A DNA stretch of 64,000 nucleotides from Massariosphaeria phaeospora (Eukaryota > Ascomycota > Dothideomycetes > Pleosporales), in contig JAADJZ010000013.1 of assembly GCA_011032825.1 (NCBI GenBank), forward strand, positions 372,001 through 436,000. Reading direction: 5' to 3'. The position numbers and the translations under genes were made by a program. Below, in pieces: positions 42,346 to 52,697 of the stretch. Below the pieces are notes generated by a model. That model ran no database searches and was not told where the DNA came from. It saw only the letters and a program-made list of their open reading frames with translations. How positions within the stretch are numbered: the stretch's first letter is position 1; the number at the start of each line of letters is the position of its first letter.

Positions 42346-42503
42346 GTATCGTATTGCGGTTTCTTTGAAGTTTTAGATCAACTAGGTGTTTGCAGAACTA
42401 GTATCAAGATACAATACACTACAAAACCTTTTCCTCTTTATACCAGAGGCATTTCTGTCCTCTAGTAGCTAGAGGCTGCATAAGACACTTTTATAATGAA
42501 ACT

Positions 42504-43475
42504 CTATAGTGGCTTACGCCCAACAGCTACAATCATGTCCATAGTAACTGACACGCCCTGTCCAATCTCATCGCCAGCGTTCGCCCAGAGTTCCTCCCAG
42601 TTCTTATCAGTTCCGATGAGGCTGCCGTTCCGGACGGCAATTCGAGCGACGTGACTAAGCATCATGAGCAAGGAATCCGTCATAGCCTTTCGTAGCTCCT
42701 TCTTTACGTCCATTCTTTTATCCTCGATCACCTCCATGCCATGCTCCTGAAACAGCGACCCGAGCCTTCCCGTCCACGAGTATTTGAGGTTCATTGCGCG
42801 TTGCGAGGATTCCAATGAAGTATCCACCATTTCCTTCGTCGCAGCTATAGAAACAGAAGACTGCTCTGGGTTGGATCCTGGTGCCACGGCCTTGAATGAT
42901 CCTCCATCGAACTCGTCCCACTGTAGATAACCGCCCGGCTTGAGCATCTTGTACGCGTTCTGGATAAGCGGACGGGGATCGTCGTTCTTGACTACCGCTG
43001 TAAAGACTCGCACATGAACAACATCATATCTGCCAACGTGTTCTTCAGGAATCTCATCAGTGAAGGCATCCAGTATGCCCAGCTTCATGTTCTCGGGAAG
43101 ATTATCGGATGCAGGGTAATGGACACCTAACAGGTCGAAGCCGACGAGGGAGACATTCTTCTGCTGCCTCTCGAAGTCGGACGCCAGGGACTGTAGCCAT
43201 GCCCTATGCATTATTGGTCAGAAATTGCTCGGGCAAAATGAGAAGTGCACGCACGCATTGCCGCATCCATGGTCTGCTATCCGAACATCGCCGCTCTCGG
43301 GCAACTTTATTGCCGGGTGGAGGTCCCATCCCAGCTGCGATTTCCACAACCACTGCTGAAGATACAATCTAAAGGACCTTAGCTAGACCAGGTGCGTTTC
43401 GCTCTATGAAAGTCCGTACCGGCCGGACTCATCGTAGCCGTGGGAAATGACGTAGTTCTTTCGGAGATCAGCCAT
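42504..43475 (-). CDS. Class I SAM-dependent methyltransferase, LaeA-like
   Basis: Three exons, 43475-43420, 43368-43255 and 43203-42504, give 289 residues. The first exon MADLRKNYVISHGYDESGR leads to YLQQWLWKSQLGWDLHP. The SAM motif RIADHGCGNAAW is created by the second splice. VGFDLLG, YDVVHVRVF (motif II) and MLKPGGYLQWDEFDGG (motif III) follow. This order is typical of fungal LaeA-like and secondary-metabolite O-methyltransferases. It is convergent with the SDR (gap about 160 bp). The target may be a small molecule; a regulatory role cannot be excluded. The first two exons are absent from the simple ORF starting at 43211. Confidence 0.85.
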
Positions 43476-44198
43476 TCCAGTCCAGAGTCAAAGAGTGTTG
43501 GTATAAGGTGAGTACTGGCACCCCAATGCGTTGACGTGGGCTGGTTTATATACAGCAGTCTAGGTGGTCATCCCTCCAAGCATCCCCGCATGGTGCTAGA
43601 ACCGATGTATACTAGCGCCTTGGCAAATAAACCACGCTCAGCGCCCCTCCGAGTTCCACGCCTCTGTACGCATATTTTCGTAATACGACCTCCCTTTCTA
43701 CCATCTCCTAGGTAGTTCTTATACCAGGCCTTAGGGATGTGCGCACGTGTTGCCCAGATGTAGCATCGGGGTTGTCGAGCATCTCTGGTCCAGCCGTGCG
43801 GCGTAGTTATTAGCATAGTCTACTGCATTTCCCACTGTCTTGGCCTTCCGGAAAGAGTTATGGTGCATATGTAAGTTGGTGTTGGAATTAGAGTACACTC
43901 ACATGCAAGTCGAAAACAGGGATACGGGCTAAGTGCTACGCCACCAGGTTGCAACGTTAGAGTCCGACATGTCCGACATCCCAAACTGCCGATCGTCGGC
44001 GTGCCAGGGTTGTACACACTCGATCGAGCGGGGCCTACTCTCCGTATAATCCTTCGGCATCTGGAGTGGATGACTTGGTGGCTGCGATGTGTTCACCCAC
44101 CTCGAATTTTCTTGCCGTCATATACATCCCGTCGCTCTACGTACGATCACCACCTCGCCGCAAGACGCGATCGGTCACCTCGCCACCTTGTAACGACC
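43476..44198. other. Divergent promoter region
   Basis: It serves the methyltransferase (minus) and the Pth11-like gene (plus). Open frames here have no features. Confidence 0.5.
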
Positions 44199-45528
44199 AT
44201 GGTCACCGCTACACACCCAAAATCAAAGTTCCCAGGCGTGCTCCCACCACCGCCCGGGGTTACTCCGAACATCCACTTTCAGCAGTCAGGGTGGAACCTC
44301 CTCACGCAGATAACATGCATCGCTGTCACCACCATTTTCATCATTCTGCGGCTCTGGGCAAAGCGCTTAGCCTCTCTGAAGTTCCACGCTGATGATTGTA
44401 AGTTACTATATCATGACCAGGTGCGAGTGAAGGCTCCAGCTGACCATGTCCAAAGGGGTTTCCGTCGGTGCTTGGGTCAGCCTCTACATCTTCATACTCG
44501 GACGCGAATTGACTCGATGGACAGGCTTCGTGCACTCTGTATTGCTCGCTCTGTCTGGCTACAGGGCCTCTAGGACTCGGAATACACATGTGGAATGTCA
44601 CCCCGCAAAAGTTCTCCAAGTTCTTCGAGGTACAAGATTCTTTGCCGTTTTCTTCTCGGACCAGAAAGCTAATCCCCACCAAAGATTGGTTATGTCATCG
44701 AGGTCTTCTATGGGCCTGTAGCTTTCATCACAAAGCTTGCAATCCTGCTCCTGTTGATGCGCATTTTTAGCATCAAGAAGACGTTCGTTGTCTCGGTGAA
44801 GATTCTGATCGGTGTCCTCGCGCTCTACTACATCGCCATCACACTCGTCAAGATCTTCATCTGTAAACCAGTGGAGAAGTTCTGGAATCATACCGTGCCT
44901 GGAACGTGTCTGAACACCAACACTATCTTCATCAGCGACTGCATTATCGCGCTCATTACTGATTTTGTTATCCTAGCGACACCATTGCCCGTCATTTGGG
45001 GCTTGCAGATGGATGTCAAGAAGAAGCTTGGAAGCAGCTTCGCGCTGGTCGTCGGAGCAATGTAGGACCTCCCGACGGGACATTAGAAGCGCATATTGTC
45101 ACATATTAACTTGTATAGCGCATGCGTGGCCAGCATTCTCCGACTCGATGCATCTATTAAGACCATGGACGACCTTGACAAAAGCTACATTTTCGAGCCT
45201 ATTCTTCTTTACAGGTACTAGGGCACATAGTCTTCCTTCATAACACCACATGCTGACAAAAATGTTCTGCAGTTCTGGCGAGATCGCGATTGGAGTCATC
45301 TGTGGCTGTATTCCCATGATGCCAGCGCTTTACCGTCACTATCGTACCAGAGTAAACCGTCATTTTGGCTGGACCACCAACGACACATACGCCTCGAGCA
45401 AGAACGGAATGTCTGGCGACAGCTACAAGGGCATGGTGCCACTCCGGAACATACCGTCTACTGACTCTGCGCACCGGACGGTCATCACAAGCAACGGGAA
45501 ATCGATGATGGGCTCTCGACATGTGTGA
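44199..45528 (+). CDS. Pth11-like seven-helix integral membrane protein (rhodopsin-domain family)
   Basis: Predicted exons are 44199-44420, 44525-44629, 44685-45061, 45119-45214 and 45273-45528, giving 351 residues. Helices appear as LLTQITCIAVTTIFIILRLW, CTLYCSLCLATGPLGLG, VFYGPVAFITKLAILLLLMRIF, ILIGVLALYYIAITLVKIFIC, CIIALITDFVILATPLPVIWGL, a helix spanning SFALVVGA-ACVASILRL, and SGEIAIGVICGCIPMMPAL. GLGIHMWNV and the first-helix LWAKR fit the fungal integral membrane family related to Pth11 receptors. The weak point is the first intron: a better-looking donor (GTAAGT, 44398) gives no in-frame continuation. The model therefore uses GTGCGA at 44421. It may sense host or metabolite cues, or simply be a membrane protein of the cluster. 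Confidence 0.72.
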
Positions 45529-46931
45529 GAGATAGATGTTAAACTTTGTATATGCATATTGCAGTAGTGTACGAGATCTTACGTTGACAGCCAATTAAAA
45601 AAAAATGTCCAAAAGCATGACACCCCGCCGTCGCACTCTTCCAGCGCCTCCAGCGTGTTCCCGTTTCCCGAATCTGAACAGGGACAATTTCACATGTCAG
45701 CAGTTGTTCATGCGACCCGAGCACTTAGTATGGATGGACTCGTCCTAATCGATTTACCGATAATTAATGTCAGGCAGGTAGCCACCAATCAATCGATGGC
45801 CCTACGCTGAAGACCATGATGGAGCTTGACAACCGGATCCAGGGCCATGCTTTCAGATTGTTCAGGCAGTTGCGGACAATCGGCCGTTCGCACCTTTGAA
45901 GCTGAGCGTCGAGGTTGCAGTTCCGGGGCGGGGCAAGGGTAGCCGACCGTGTTTGGCTAGTGTTGCGCTAGCGCCAGTGAAGGCCCGCATCCCCTGCTTC
46001 AATTGGCCGATACATGTTTCGTGCGAGCTCTCTTCACGGTGTTCACCTGCGCGTGGCCCTGCACGCTGCTAAACAGAGCTCGGCGTTGCTCCGGGCGCGA
46101 AACCCCGCTGCCAATCTTATCTCGGGATTCAAGAGCCTTGGCGACATGGTCGATTGCATGATTCGCACGGGTGAGGCTGCGCGGAGGGCGTACCTATGGC
46201 GTAGGCGAACCGAGCCGGGGAGGGGACGACGCATGGACAGCTGGCCTCGATAGTGCAGGTGGTGCCGGGTCAGTATTGCTCGTTGCGAAGTGTTTGCTCG
46301 CTCGAGAGCGGCCTGGTAGATTGGGGAATGTGATGCGACTGTTATTCCCGGCCACAGTATGTAAGAGACCATGCATCGAAGAAAGGACTGTACCACACAC
46401 CACACACCACACACCACACACCACATATCACGACACATCTGCCAGTAGCTAGTGTGCAGTCGGCCCTGAGTTCGGCGCCTGATTCCGTTTCTGGCATAGC
46501 GCGTCGACACCGAATCACGGCACCTGGACTGCACTGGAGATGCACACTGCACTGCCTGCTCCGGACCAACATCTTGCCAAATGCCTCGGACTATGGCGCC
46601 TGTCGTCCAGTGGGGCCTGGGCAGTGGAAGCCGAAGCCTGTCTGTCTCGTCGGTCAAAACATGCATGCCGAAGACGTACCGCGCCTTCTACTGAAGCGCC
46701 GCATTGTCTCTAGTCTCGGGCTCGCAGCATCACGCCCTAGTTGTTGATCCCTCTACATGAAGCCGATTGCAGATCCGGGGCCTGTGCAGTCAGAGGCGCC
46801 CGGCATTGTATGTGCCGTGTACATTCCCGGAGCACAGGCGAGGCTCGCCGAAGGTGCTGTTGAGAGGGACAGGCACCTGGGCAGCTACCTGCTCACCTGA
46901 TTGTCGACGAGCACCTGCACGCAGCGCAGAA
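45529..46931. other. Long intergenic region
   Basis: No gene is supported. The frames near 46014-46747 are compositional. A heptanucleotide array lies at 46393-46426. The right end is the P450 promoter. Confidence 0.5.
46393..46426. repeat. CCACACA heptamer tandem repeat
   Basis: Nearly five copies of CCACACA run without interruption from 46393 to 46426, the last being CCACAT. It is a simple minisatellite. Confidence 0.8.
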
Positions 46932-48581
46932 ATGCTACCTCTATTACTTGCTACGTCTGCCACAGCGGTACTGTCGTACGTGGTACTCTATCGCCTCTAC
47001 TTTCACCCGCTGGCCAGATATCCGGGACCGTGGATCGGAAGAGCCACCGACTGGTATACCGTGTACCACAGCCTCAAGGGCGACCGCTACGTCGACTTTG
47101 TAGCCCTACATGCCCGCTATGGAGACATTGTCCGCTACGGGCCCAACAGGCTCTCCTTCAGCACCGTGGACGCCCTCCAAGCCGTCTATGGCACGCGTGC
47201 CAACACGAAAAAGTCGTATTGGTACGACACCATGACCTTTTACATGCAAACGGCAAGCACCCACGCCACCACCAACAAAGTACAGCACGCTCGTAAGCGC
47301 CGCATTCTCGCCCAGGCCTTGTCAGACCGTATGCTTCACGTCTACGAAGACGGCTTCATGAAGCTGCTGGACGGCTTCGTGCGACGCTACGAGAAGCCCG
47401 CTGCCGTGACAGAGAACGGATGGTCGGCGGTATTCGATATGGAGCATGAATTTATGCTGCTCAACTTCGATTCCATGGGCGATTTCTGCTTTGGGGAGTC
47501 ATTTGGCTCGTTGCAGAATCCAAGCAAGGCCGATATGATCGAGAATTCACTCGAGGCCTTTCGGGGCCTGAACGCTGTATGTGCATGGTTTTCCGTGTTT
47601 CCATGGTATGTTTTTGCTGATACGTCTTGGGCCTCTAGATTGGACATATGCCGGGACTATCGTGGCTCCAACTAGACGCGCTAGCATCCAAAGTTTCGCG
47701 CGCGATCAAGGAGTACGAAGCATATGCTGCTAAGCTTGCGAATAAATGCGTCGAGAAGTTTGGACAAAAGATACACAACAAGGAACAGCTGAGCTGTGTG
47801 TTCGATATCCTATATGCGACATCCTCACAGCCCGGTGTTGAAGGCTTCACATTTCAAGAGCTTGTGAGCGAAAGCAGCCTCCTAGTGACTACAGGTTGGT
47901 CTTTCTGCTTGGATCTCCCGAAAACAGGAACTGATGGTCGTAGGAACCGACACTACGTCTGGTGCTCTCGCGAACGCTTTGTTCAACCTTCTTAACAACC
48001 CTGAGACCATGAGTAGATTGACCCGGGAGATCCGCGATACCTTCTCAGATATTTCCGAAATCCGTGTTGGCAAGCCGCTCAACGACTGCAAGTATCTCGC
48101 AGCCTGCATTGACGAGACGCACCGCCTCACGTCTATTGTGGGAGGCTGTCTGATGCGCGAAGTACTGCCTGGCGGCATCACCATAGATGGGCATTTCATT
48201 CCACGTGGTGTCGATGTTGGAGTACCTTATCATGTTATCATGCGGAGCTCAAAGTATCACGCTGCCCCATGGGAGTACCGGCCACAGCGCTGGCTCCACT
48301 CCGAGACCTCTGCAGAGGAAATCAGAGTGGCTCGCTCTGCCTACTGTGCGTTTGGCCTTGGGCCTACAGGCTGTGTGGGCAAGACCTGGGCCATGATGGA
48401 AATGAAATTAACGCTTGCACAGCTGTTATTCCGGTATGACTTGCAGATGGAGATGGCAAAAGAGGAGCCAACCTTATCCGCAATCCAAAGGTTACATCGC
48501 CGTGATGAAAATGCCTTGGATCGATTCATTGTTACAAACAAGGGTCCTTATATAAGGTTTCGCTCAGCAACGGGCACTTGA
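46932..48581 (+). CDS. Cytochrome P450 monooxygenase
   Basis: Exons 46932-47576, 47639-47894 and 47944-48581 give 512 residues. An N-terminal anchor (LLLATSATAVLSYVVLYRLY) is followed by HPLARYPGPW, the proline-rich hinge of microsomal P450s. The I-helix is TTGTDTTSGALANALFNLL, completed by the second splice. The ExxR motif is ETHR (about Glu358-Arg361). The heme loop is FGLGPTGCVG with Cys444. The first intron uses the early donor at 47577; the later GTATGT would create a stop. It sits in the ER membrane and needs a P450 reductase. Together with the UbiA gene 0.9 kb downstream it suggests oxidation of a prenylated or terpene product. The substrate is unknown. Confidence 0.93.
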
Positions 48582-49526
48582 ATGGCCGTGCGGTAGATAG
48601 CTGATCATCCCCAGGGTCTTGGAACTCTCTCATATTCAGAATCATTCAATATCTGAGGTCCATGGGATCGATAAGGATCCTGACGAATGGATCCGTGCCA
48701 CTCCAATATTTGGCCTAGCATATGACTTCTGCCTGAAACTCTCCGGATCCGTAGCCTATAGGCGCCGCGTAGATTCAAAAGTGGGCCTGTGAGTGTGATA
48801 ATGCACCTACCCCCTATGCTATCATGTGCGAAGATCAATGGAGTCAAAGAAGTTAGATCGTGGAACAATATGCGTTCGCTCTCCGAGAACCGAGACACGC
48901 TGTAACGACGCTGCCATTTCCTCTCCCGGCTGCTTGGACATGCCTATAAATTGAAAATCTTTTTCTGGTTGGGACATCGCCGAGGAACACCCAGTCAGAC
49001 TCCGCTCCGCAGAGATGCTAATGCAAAAGCCCTTGCCACGTCACGTTGAACGCCGATAGGCCTACGACATTTATCCCCGGTATTCATAAATATTTGCTAA
49101 CGGTTTCAGTAGTGTTGCTGCCCCCAAGAAATTCGATAGCAACTAGTATCACCATCTAGCCCAACGGTGTAGTCCGTGTGTCCGCGCCAAGTTTCGGACT
49201 GCAGATCATTCCAGTGATGTGGGCATTGGGGTTTCACCGGCACCTCGAAGCTTTCATGTTGGCCAGGATGTATGTATTTGTTTTAGGTGAGTTGTAGGCT
49301 AATCGCGCAGTAAGCCCACGAACGAGGCCACTATAACCACGATATCTCCGAGCCAAAGCCCCCACACGCTAGTCCCCTTAAATGATTAGCAAGGAGAAAG
49401 GCCCGAGTATGAGGTACAGTGGGAATACCCCGTATAAGTGTCTGGAGCTCGTTCTGCAAAGATCATACCGAACGCCTGTTTGTGCCCCTTACTACCACCT
49501 TCGATTAACGTCGAGCAGTTAACAAC
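48582..49526. other. Intergenic region, promoter of the UbiA gene
   Basis: A TATA-like GTATAAG lies at 49432-49438, about 90 bp before the ATG. No gene is visible. Confidence 0.5.
49432..49438 (+). promoter_or_regulatory. TATA-like element of the UbiA gene
   Basis: CCCGTATAAGTG lies 89-95 bp upstream of ATG 49527, a normal fungal distance. The match is fair. Confidence 0.4.
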
Positions 49527-50501
49527 ATGGCAGTACAAGCAATGCCAAAGAAGACAAAATCTCCAGTTGGCTTAGCGTTCGGGCTCAAGACGTTGTACCT
49601 GTTTATCTGCAACTACAACGTCATCGTCGTCGTATGGGCGACCATAGGTACCATCTGCTCCAAACGCCTCCTTAAACGCTTGGTCGTTCCCTCTATGCCT
49701 GCTGCAGCGAACACAACTCTCAGCAACCCAATCCAGGACAGCTACGAACATCTGCACATGTTTTTGGGATTCGACTTGATCGATACACTAAAAAGCTTTT
49801 CGCTCTCGTTCTTCTGGGTGGCCATAGTCGCCATGGGCTTCAGTATCTCCAATCAGCGCCAACCCGCCAGCATTCATGAAGATAGTTTGAACAAACCATG
49901 GCGGCCCATTCCGAGCCAGCGTATCACGCCCTCGCAAGCAAACACTCTCTTCTCCGTCGTCACTGTCATGGGCCTCGTATACAGTGGTCTTTTCGGCGGA
50001 CTGGGACCTTATCTCATCCAGCTCGCCGCGACATACATGTACAACGACCTTGGCGGTGCCCAGGGCCACCATGTCATTCGCGACTTTCTCAATGCTGTCG
50101 GCATGACAAGCTGGGTGTTTGGCTGCATCGATGTGGCCGCTGGGCCAGGTTTTCATTTCACTAGCGCCGATCTGATACCCAGTGCAGTACTGGCCGCTGC
50201 TATTACTACCACCATCGCCATCCAGGACTTCCGCGATTTCGATGGCGACCGTGAGTGCGGCCGAGCCACGTTACCCATTGCCATTGGACAAGGCTATGCG
50301 CGGGTCCTCATCGCTGTGTCGATTCTCTCGTGGTCTTTCGGCGTCGTCATACTGTTAGGAAGTGGCCTGGTGTCTGCGCTTACGGGTCTAGGAACATTGA
50401 TTGCCATGCGCCTCTTGTTCTTACGGACTCGTAGTGCGGATAAGATTACAATGGAGTTCTGGTATGGATGGTTTGCTACGTTACCGTTAGTTCTGTTATG
50501 A
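49527..50501 (+). CDS. UbiA-superfamily membrane prenyltransferase or terpene cyclase
   Basis: The 324-residue intronless protein has several membrane helices. It has two Asp-rich regions: SNQRQPASIHEDSLNKPWRP (Asn109, Glu118, Asp119, basic NKPxRP box) and IQDFRDFDGDRECGRATLP (Asp234-Asp241). In UbiA enzymes these bind Mg and a prenyl diphosphate. The first motif departs from the classical NDxxDxxxD and resembles the N-Q...E-D-x-x-N-K-P form of fungal UbiA-like proteins. That group includes the UbiA-type terpene cyclase of the fumagillin pathway. Whether this one transfers a prenyl chain to an aromatic acceptor or cyclises a diphosphate is open. It is the best candidate core enzyme of the local gene group. 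Confidence 0.85.
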   Translation: MAVQAMPKKTKSPVGLAFGLKTLYLFICNYNVIVVVWATIGTICSKRLLKRLVVPSMPAAANTTLSNPIQDSYEHLHMFLGFDLIDTLKSFSLSFFWVAIVAMGFSISNQRQPASIHEDSLNKPWRPIPSQRITPSQANTLFSVVTVMGLVYSGLFGGLGPYLIQLAATYMYNDLGGAQGHHVIRDFLNAVGMTSWVFGCIDVAAGPGFHFTSADLIPSAVLAAAITTTIAIQDFRDFDGDRECGRATLPIAIGQGYARVLIAVSILSWSFGVVILLGSGLVSALTGLGTLIAMRLLFLRTRSADKITMEFWYGWFATLPLVLL

Positions 50502-50767
50502 CGGGTGTATGTATTGTTCTTCGCGCATGGTTGGTATTGGCATAGCGTGCGTGGATCTGTCGAGTTCTTTTGACAAAGATTTTGGTTTTGGTTTTCGAAT
50601 CGAAATTATGGACTGAGACGACGAGCAAGCATTGAGTAACGAGAATAGACCACGTAGACGAATGATCATATGCCATTAATGCTAATAAAACACCAAGTAC
50701 TACTATGGGGCCTCTAAAACAGCAAAGCAGTCGTGGTCAATGGGTGTCGGTGTTTTGGACGAACTGA
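50502..50767. other. Intergenic spacer after the UbiA gene
   Basis: It holds the UbiA 3' end. No other feature is seen. Confidence 0.4.
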
Positions 50768-51067
50768 TTTGCTGGATCTGTGCCGCGCACCATGTACCTA
50801 GGTATTAGTGAAGATGCTAGCCACGATCAAGCAGACGTCCAAACGCTGAAGTTTCCAACCTCCCTGTTTCTTGATCCGCACATTTTGCAGCGAGGGCAGC
50901 TAGACATCGCCCAGGGCCCTAACGGTCTGGTACCCACACACTTAGTCCATCTGCTCGGCGACCGGTTCGAGATCCGGGCTACGGCTTCGAAGTTTTTCGA
51001 TTACATACATCTCTGGCTGCCTCTAGTATCGAAGAAGCGTTTCTACGGCCTCCACGCCTTCTCTTAG
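50768..51067 (+). pseudogene. Relic of a Zn2Cys6 transcription factor (middle region)
   Basis: The open frame has no useful ATG at its start but encodes a recognisable block of fungal Zn2Cys6 regulators. It shows FPTSLFLDPHILQ, a GP-rich spacer, then ATASKFFDYIHLWLPLVSKKRFYGL. The last part matches the usual YFxxIHxWxPxxSKxRFY motif at the start of the regulatory domain. The frame stops at 51067, no zinc cluster lies upstream, and no downstream body is detectable. It looks like a decayed regulator beside the UbiA/P450 group. Confidence 0.5.
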
Positions 51068-51550
51068 TCCTGATTCTAGAGACACAATCGCCACACTACG
51101 GTCCGAACATGGCAAATTGTAATTCAAAACATTAGTAAACAGATAAGGGTATGCTTAATAAGAACCAATGCCTCTTTATGTGCAATGTAAAGTCAATGCC
51201 TCTATAGGGACTCTTTTTCCCATACTATATTTACAGGGTTTACGTGTACTTGTAGATAGCGAGAAACCTGCACGAGACCCTTCGCGCTATTAATGTTAGG
51301 CGAAACGCTGCAGGTATGTATCTTCAGCCGCTTGAATTGTGGGAAGCTATAGATACTTCGTGATTAATCTTGATATGCAACTAGGGGGTAGGAGAATGAT
51401 TGTTTGGTCAAGCATGGAGCCGTTTTGCCAATCTGAGTCATCTGGTCTTTGATTGGTGAGGTGACAAAATTAACTAGATTGACTGATTTTCCACCGATTA
51501 AGCCCAACGCACGAGGATACCGTCCTCGAGACGGCTCTCACAATTCCTCC
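51068..51550. other. Intergenic A+T-rich region
   Basis: It may contain further decayed remains of the regulator relic, but none is recognisable. Confidence 0.4.
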
Positions 51551-51874
51551 CTATGCTAACCCCACCTTGTAACTCTTCGCCACGCCTGGATTCGTCACTT
51601 GCCTCCCCTCTAGACTGTGCCCTCCACAATACAGTATGGTCCCCTTACAGTCGACCTTACTGAATATGCAGATGGTGGTGGGATCAGGGAAATCTTTCGT
51701 ACGGGTGTCGAACGTCACCTGGCCGAGGGGAAGTGCTTGGATGGTGTTGCATTCCCATAGTTTGCCGTGTACTTGCAGATTGCGACCGTCGGTTGACCAA
51801 AAGCCGGCACTCCACGCGGTGGTGCTAGCGGTGAGGGCGAGGAGGGTGGCGATTGAGACGGTATTGAACTGCAT
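51551..51874 (-). CDS. Small secreted protein, effector-like
   Basis: The 107-residue protein has a signal peptide (MQFNTVSIATLLALTASTTA) and a mature part of about 85 residues. Four cysteines (WECNT, TICIF, VDCKG, LYCGG) could form two disulfides. The sequence between is mixed beta-like (HGKLWECNTIQALPLGQVTF). No domain is recognised. Size and secretion fit a candidate effector or small extracellular protein. The frame is intact from ATG 51874 without introns. Confidence 0.7.
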   Translation of the reverse strand: MQFNTVSIATLLALTASTTAWSAGFWSTDGRNLQVHGKLWECNTIQALPLGQVTFDTRTKDFPDPTTICIFSKVDCKGTILYCGGHSLEGRQVTNPGVAKSYKVGLA

Positions 51875-52697
51875 GTTTGCGCGGGCGGATTGGGGTGGAT
51901 CTGGTGGATCTAGTCTGTGTAGAGGTTGTTGTATCAGTGTCTAATACGTAGGAATGCAAGATTAACTGTTCGCACCTTGGTTGCGGGTTTCGGTGAGCTG
52001 TACTATTGAAAACGCGGACTTGTTGTTGGAATGATAGTGTTTACGGGTGCTCAAACTCATGCATTTATACTTCCCACCCTGGTGTCGGTGACTATTCCCT
52101 TCAAAACTATGGTGCTTGTATTCGCATTGCCATTCCCCGAATGCGAAAAAACCGGTCAACTCATGGCCCCTCATAATGCTCATATCTTGGCGGGCTACAA
52201 AATTATATTGCGGGGTGACAGTTGGGGAAGGAGAGCAACTAAACCATTACCTAACTCTTACGGAGAAGGTAAGCTGACTCACTCAGCTCCAAGCCTGTCG
52301 CAGGTAACCCGACACCCTAACTCGGCAGACGTTTGGATTGCTTAATACACACAGAGCTGAAAATCTCGTGTCGTCGCATCCACCTGGACAGTGTCTAGAA
52401 AATGCGAAACACGAGACTGTGCCGAAGCTGACGACACTACAGTCAGAGGGAGACGATCGCTTCAGCCAGAGAGAGCCTGAGAATATTGAATGTAGTTGCA
52501 TTATTCGGGACCGCGAGTTGATAGTGTAGATGAGGTGGACCTCCGGAGTGGGCCAAGTCGCCACCCGCCCCGCATCCACGATCCTCGATCCTCGATCCTC
52601 GCCAATACAGTCACCACCCAGCACCCAGCACCTGCACGTACCAACACCAGTCATCCATTTCACCACCCACCGTCTGCCTTGCCATGCATACATGGTC
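51875..52697. other. Intergenic region
   Basis: It is the promoter side of the small secreted protein gene; a TATAAAT is present on the minus strand near 52065-52071. A short GATCCTC triplicate lies near 52580-52603. No gene is visible. Confidence 0.45.

Noticed and set aside
46043..46666. 207-codon minus-strand open frame
   Set aside because: Includes the translated heptamer repeat (CVVCGVW) and no recognisable protein feature.
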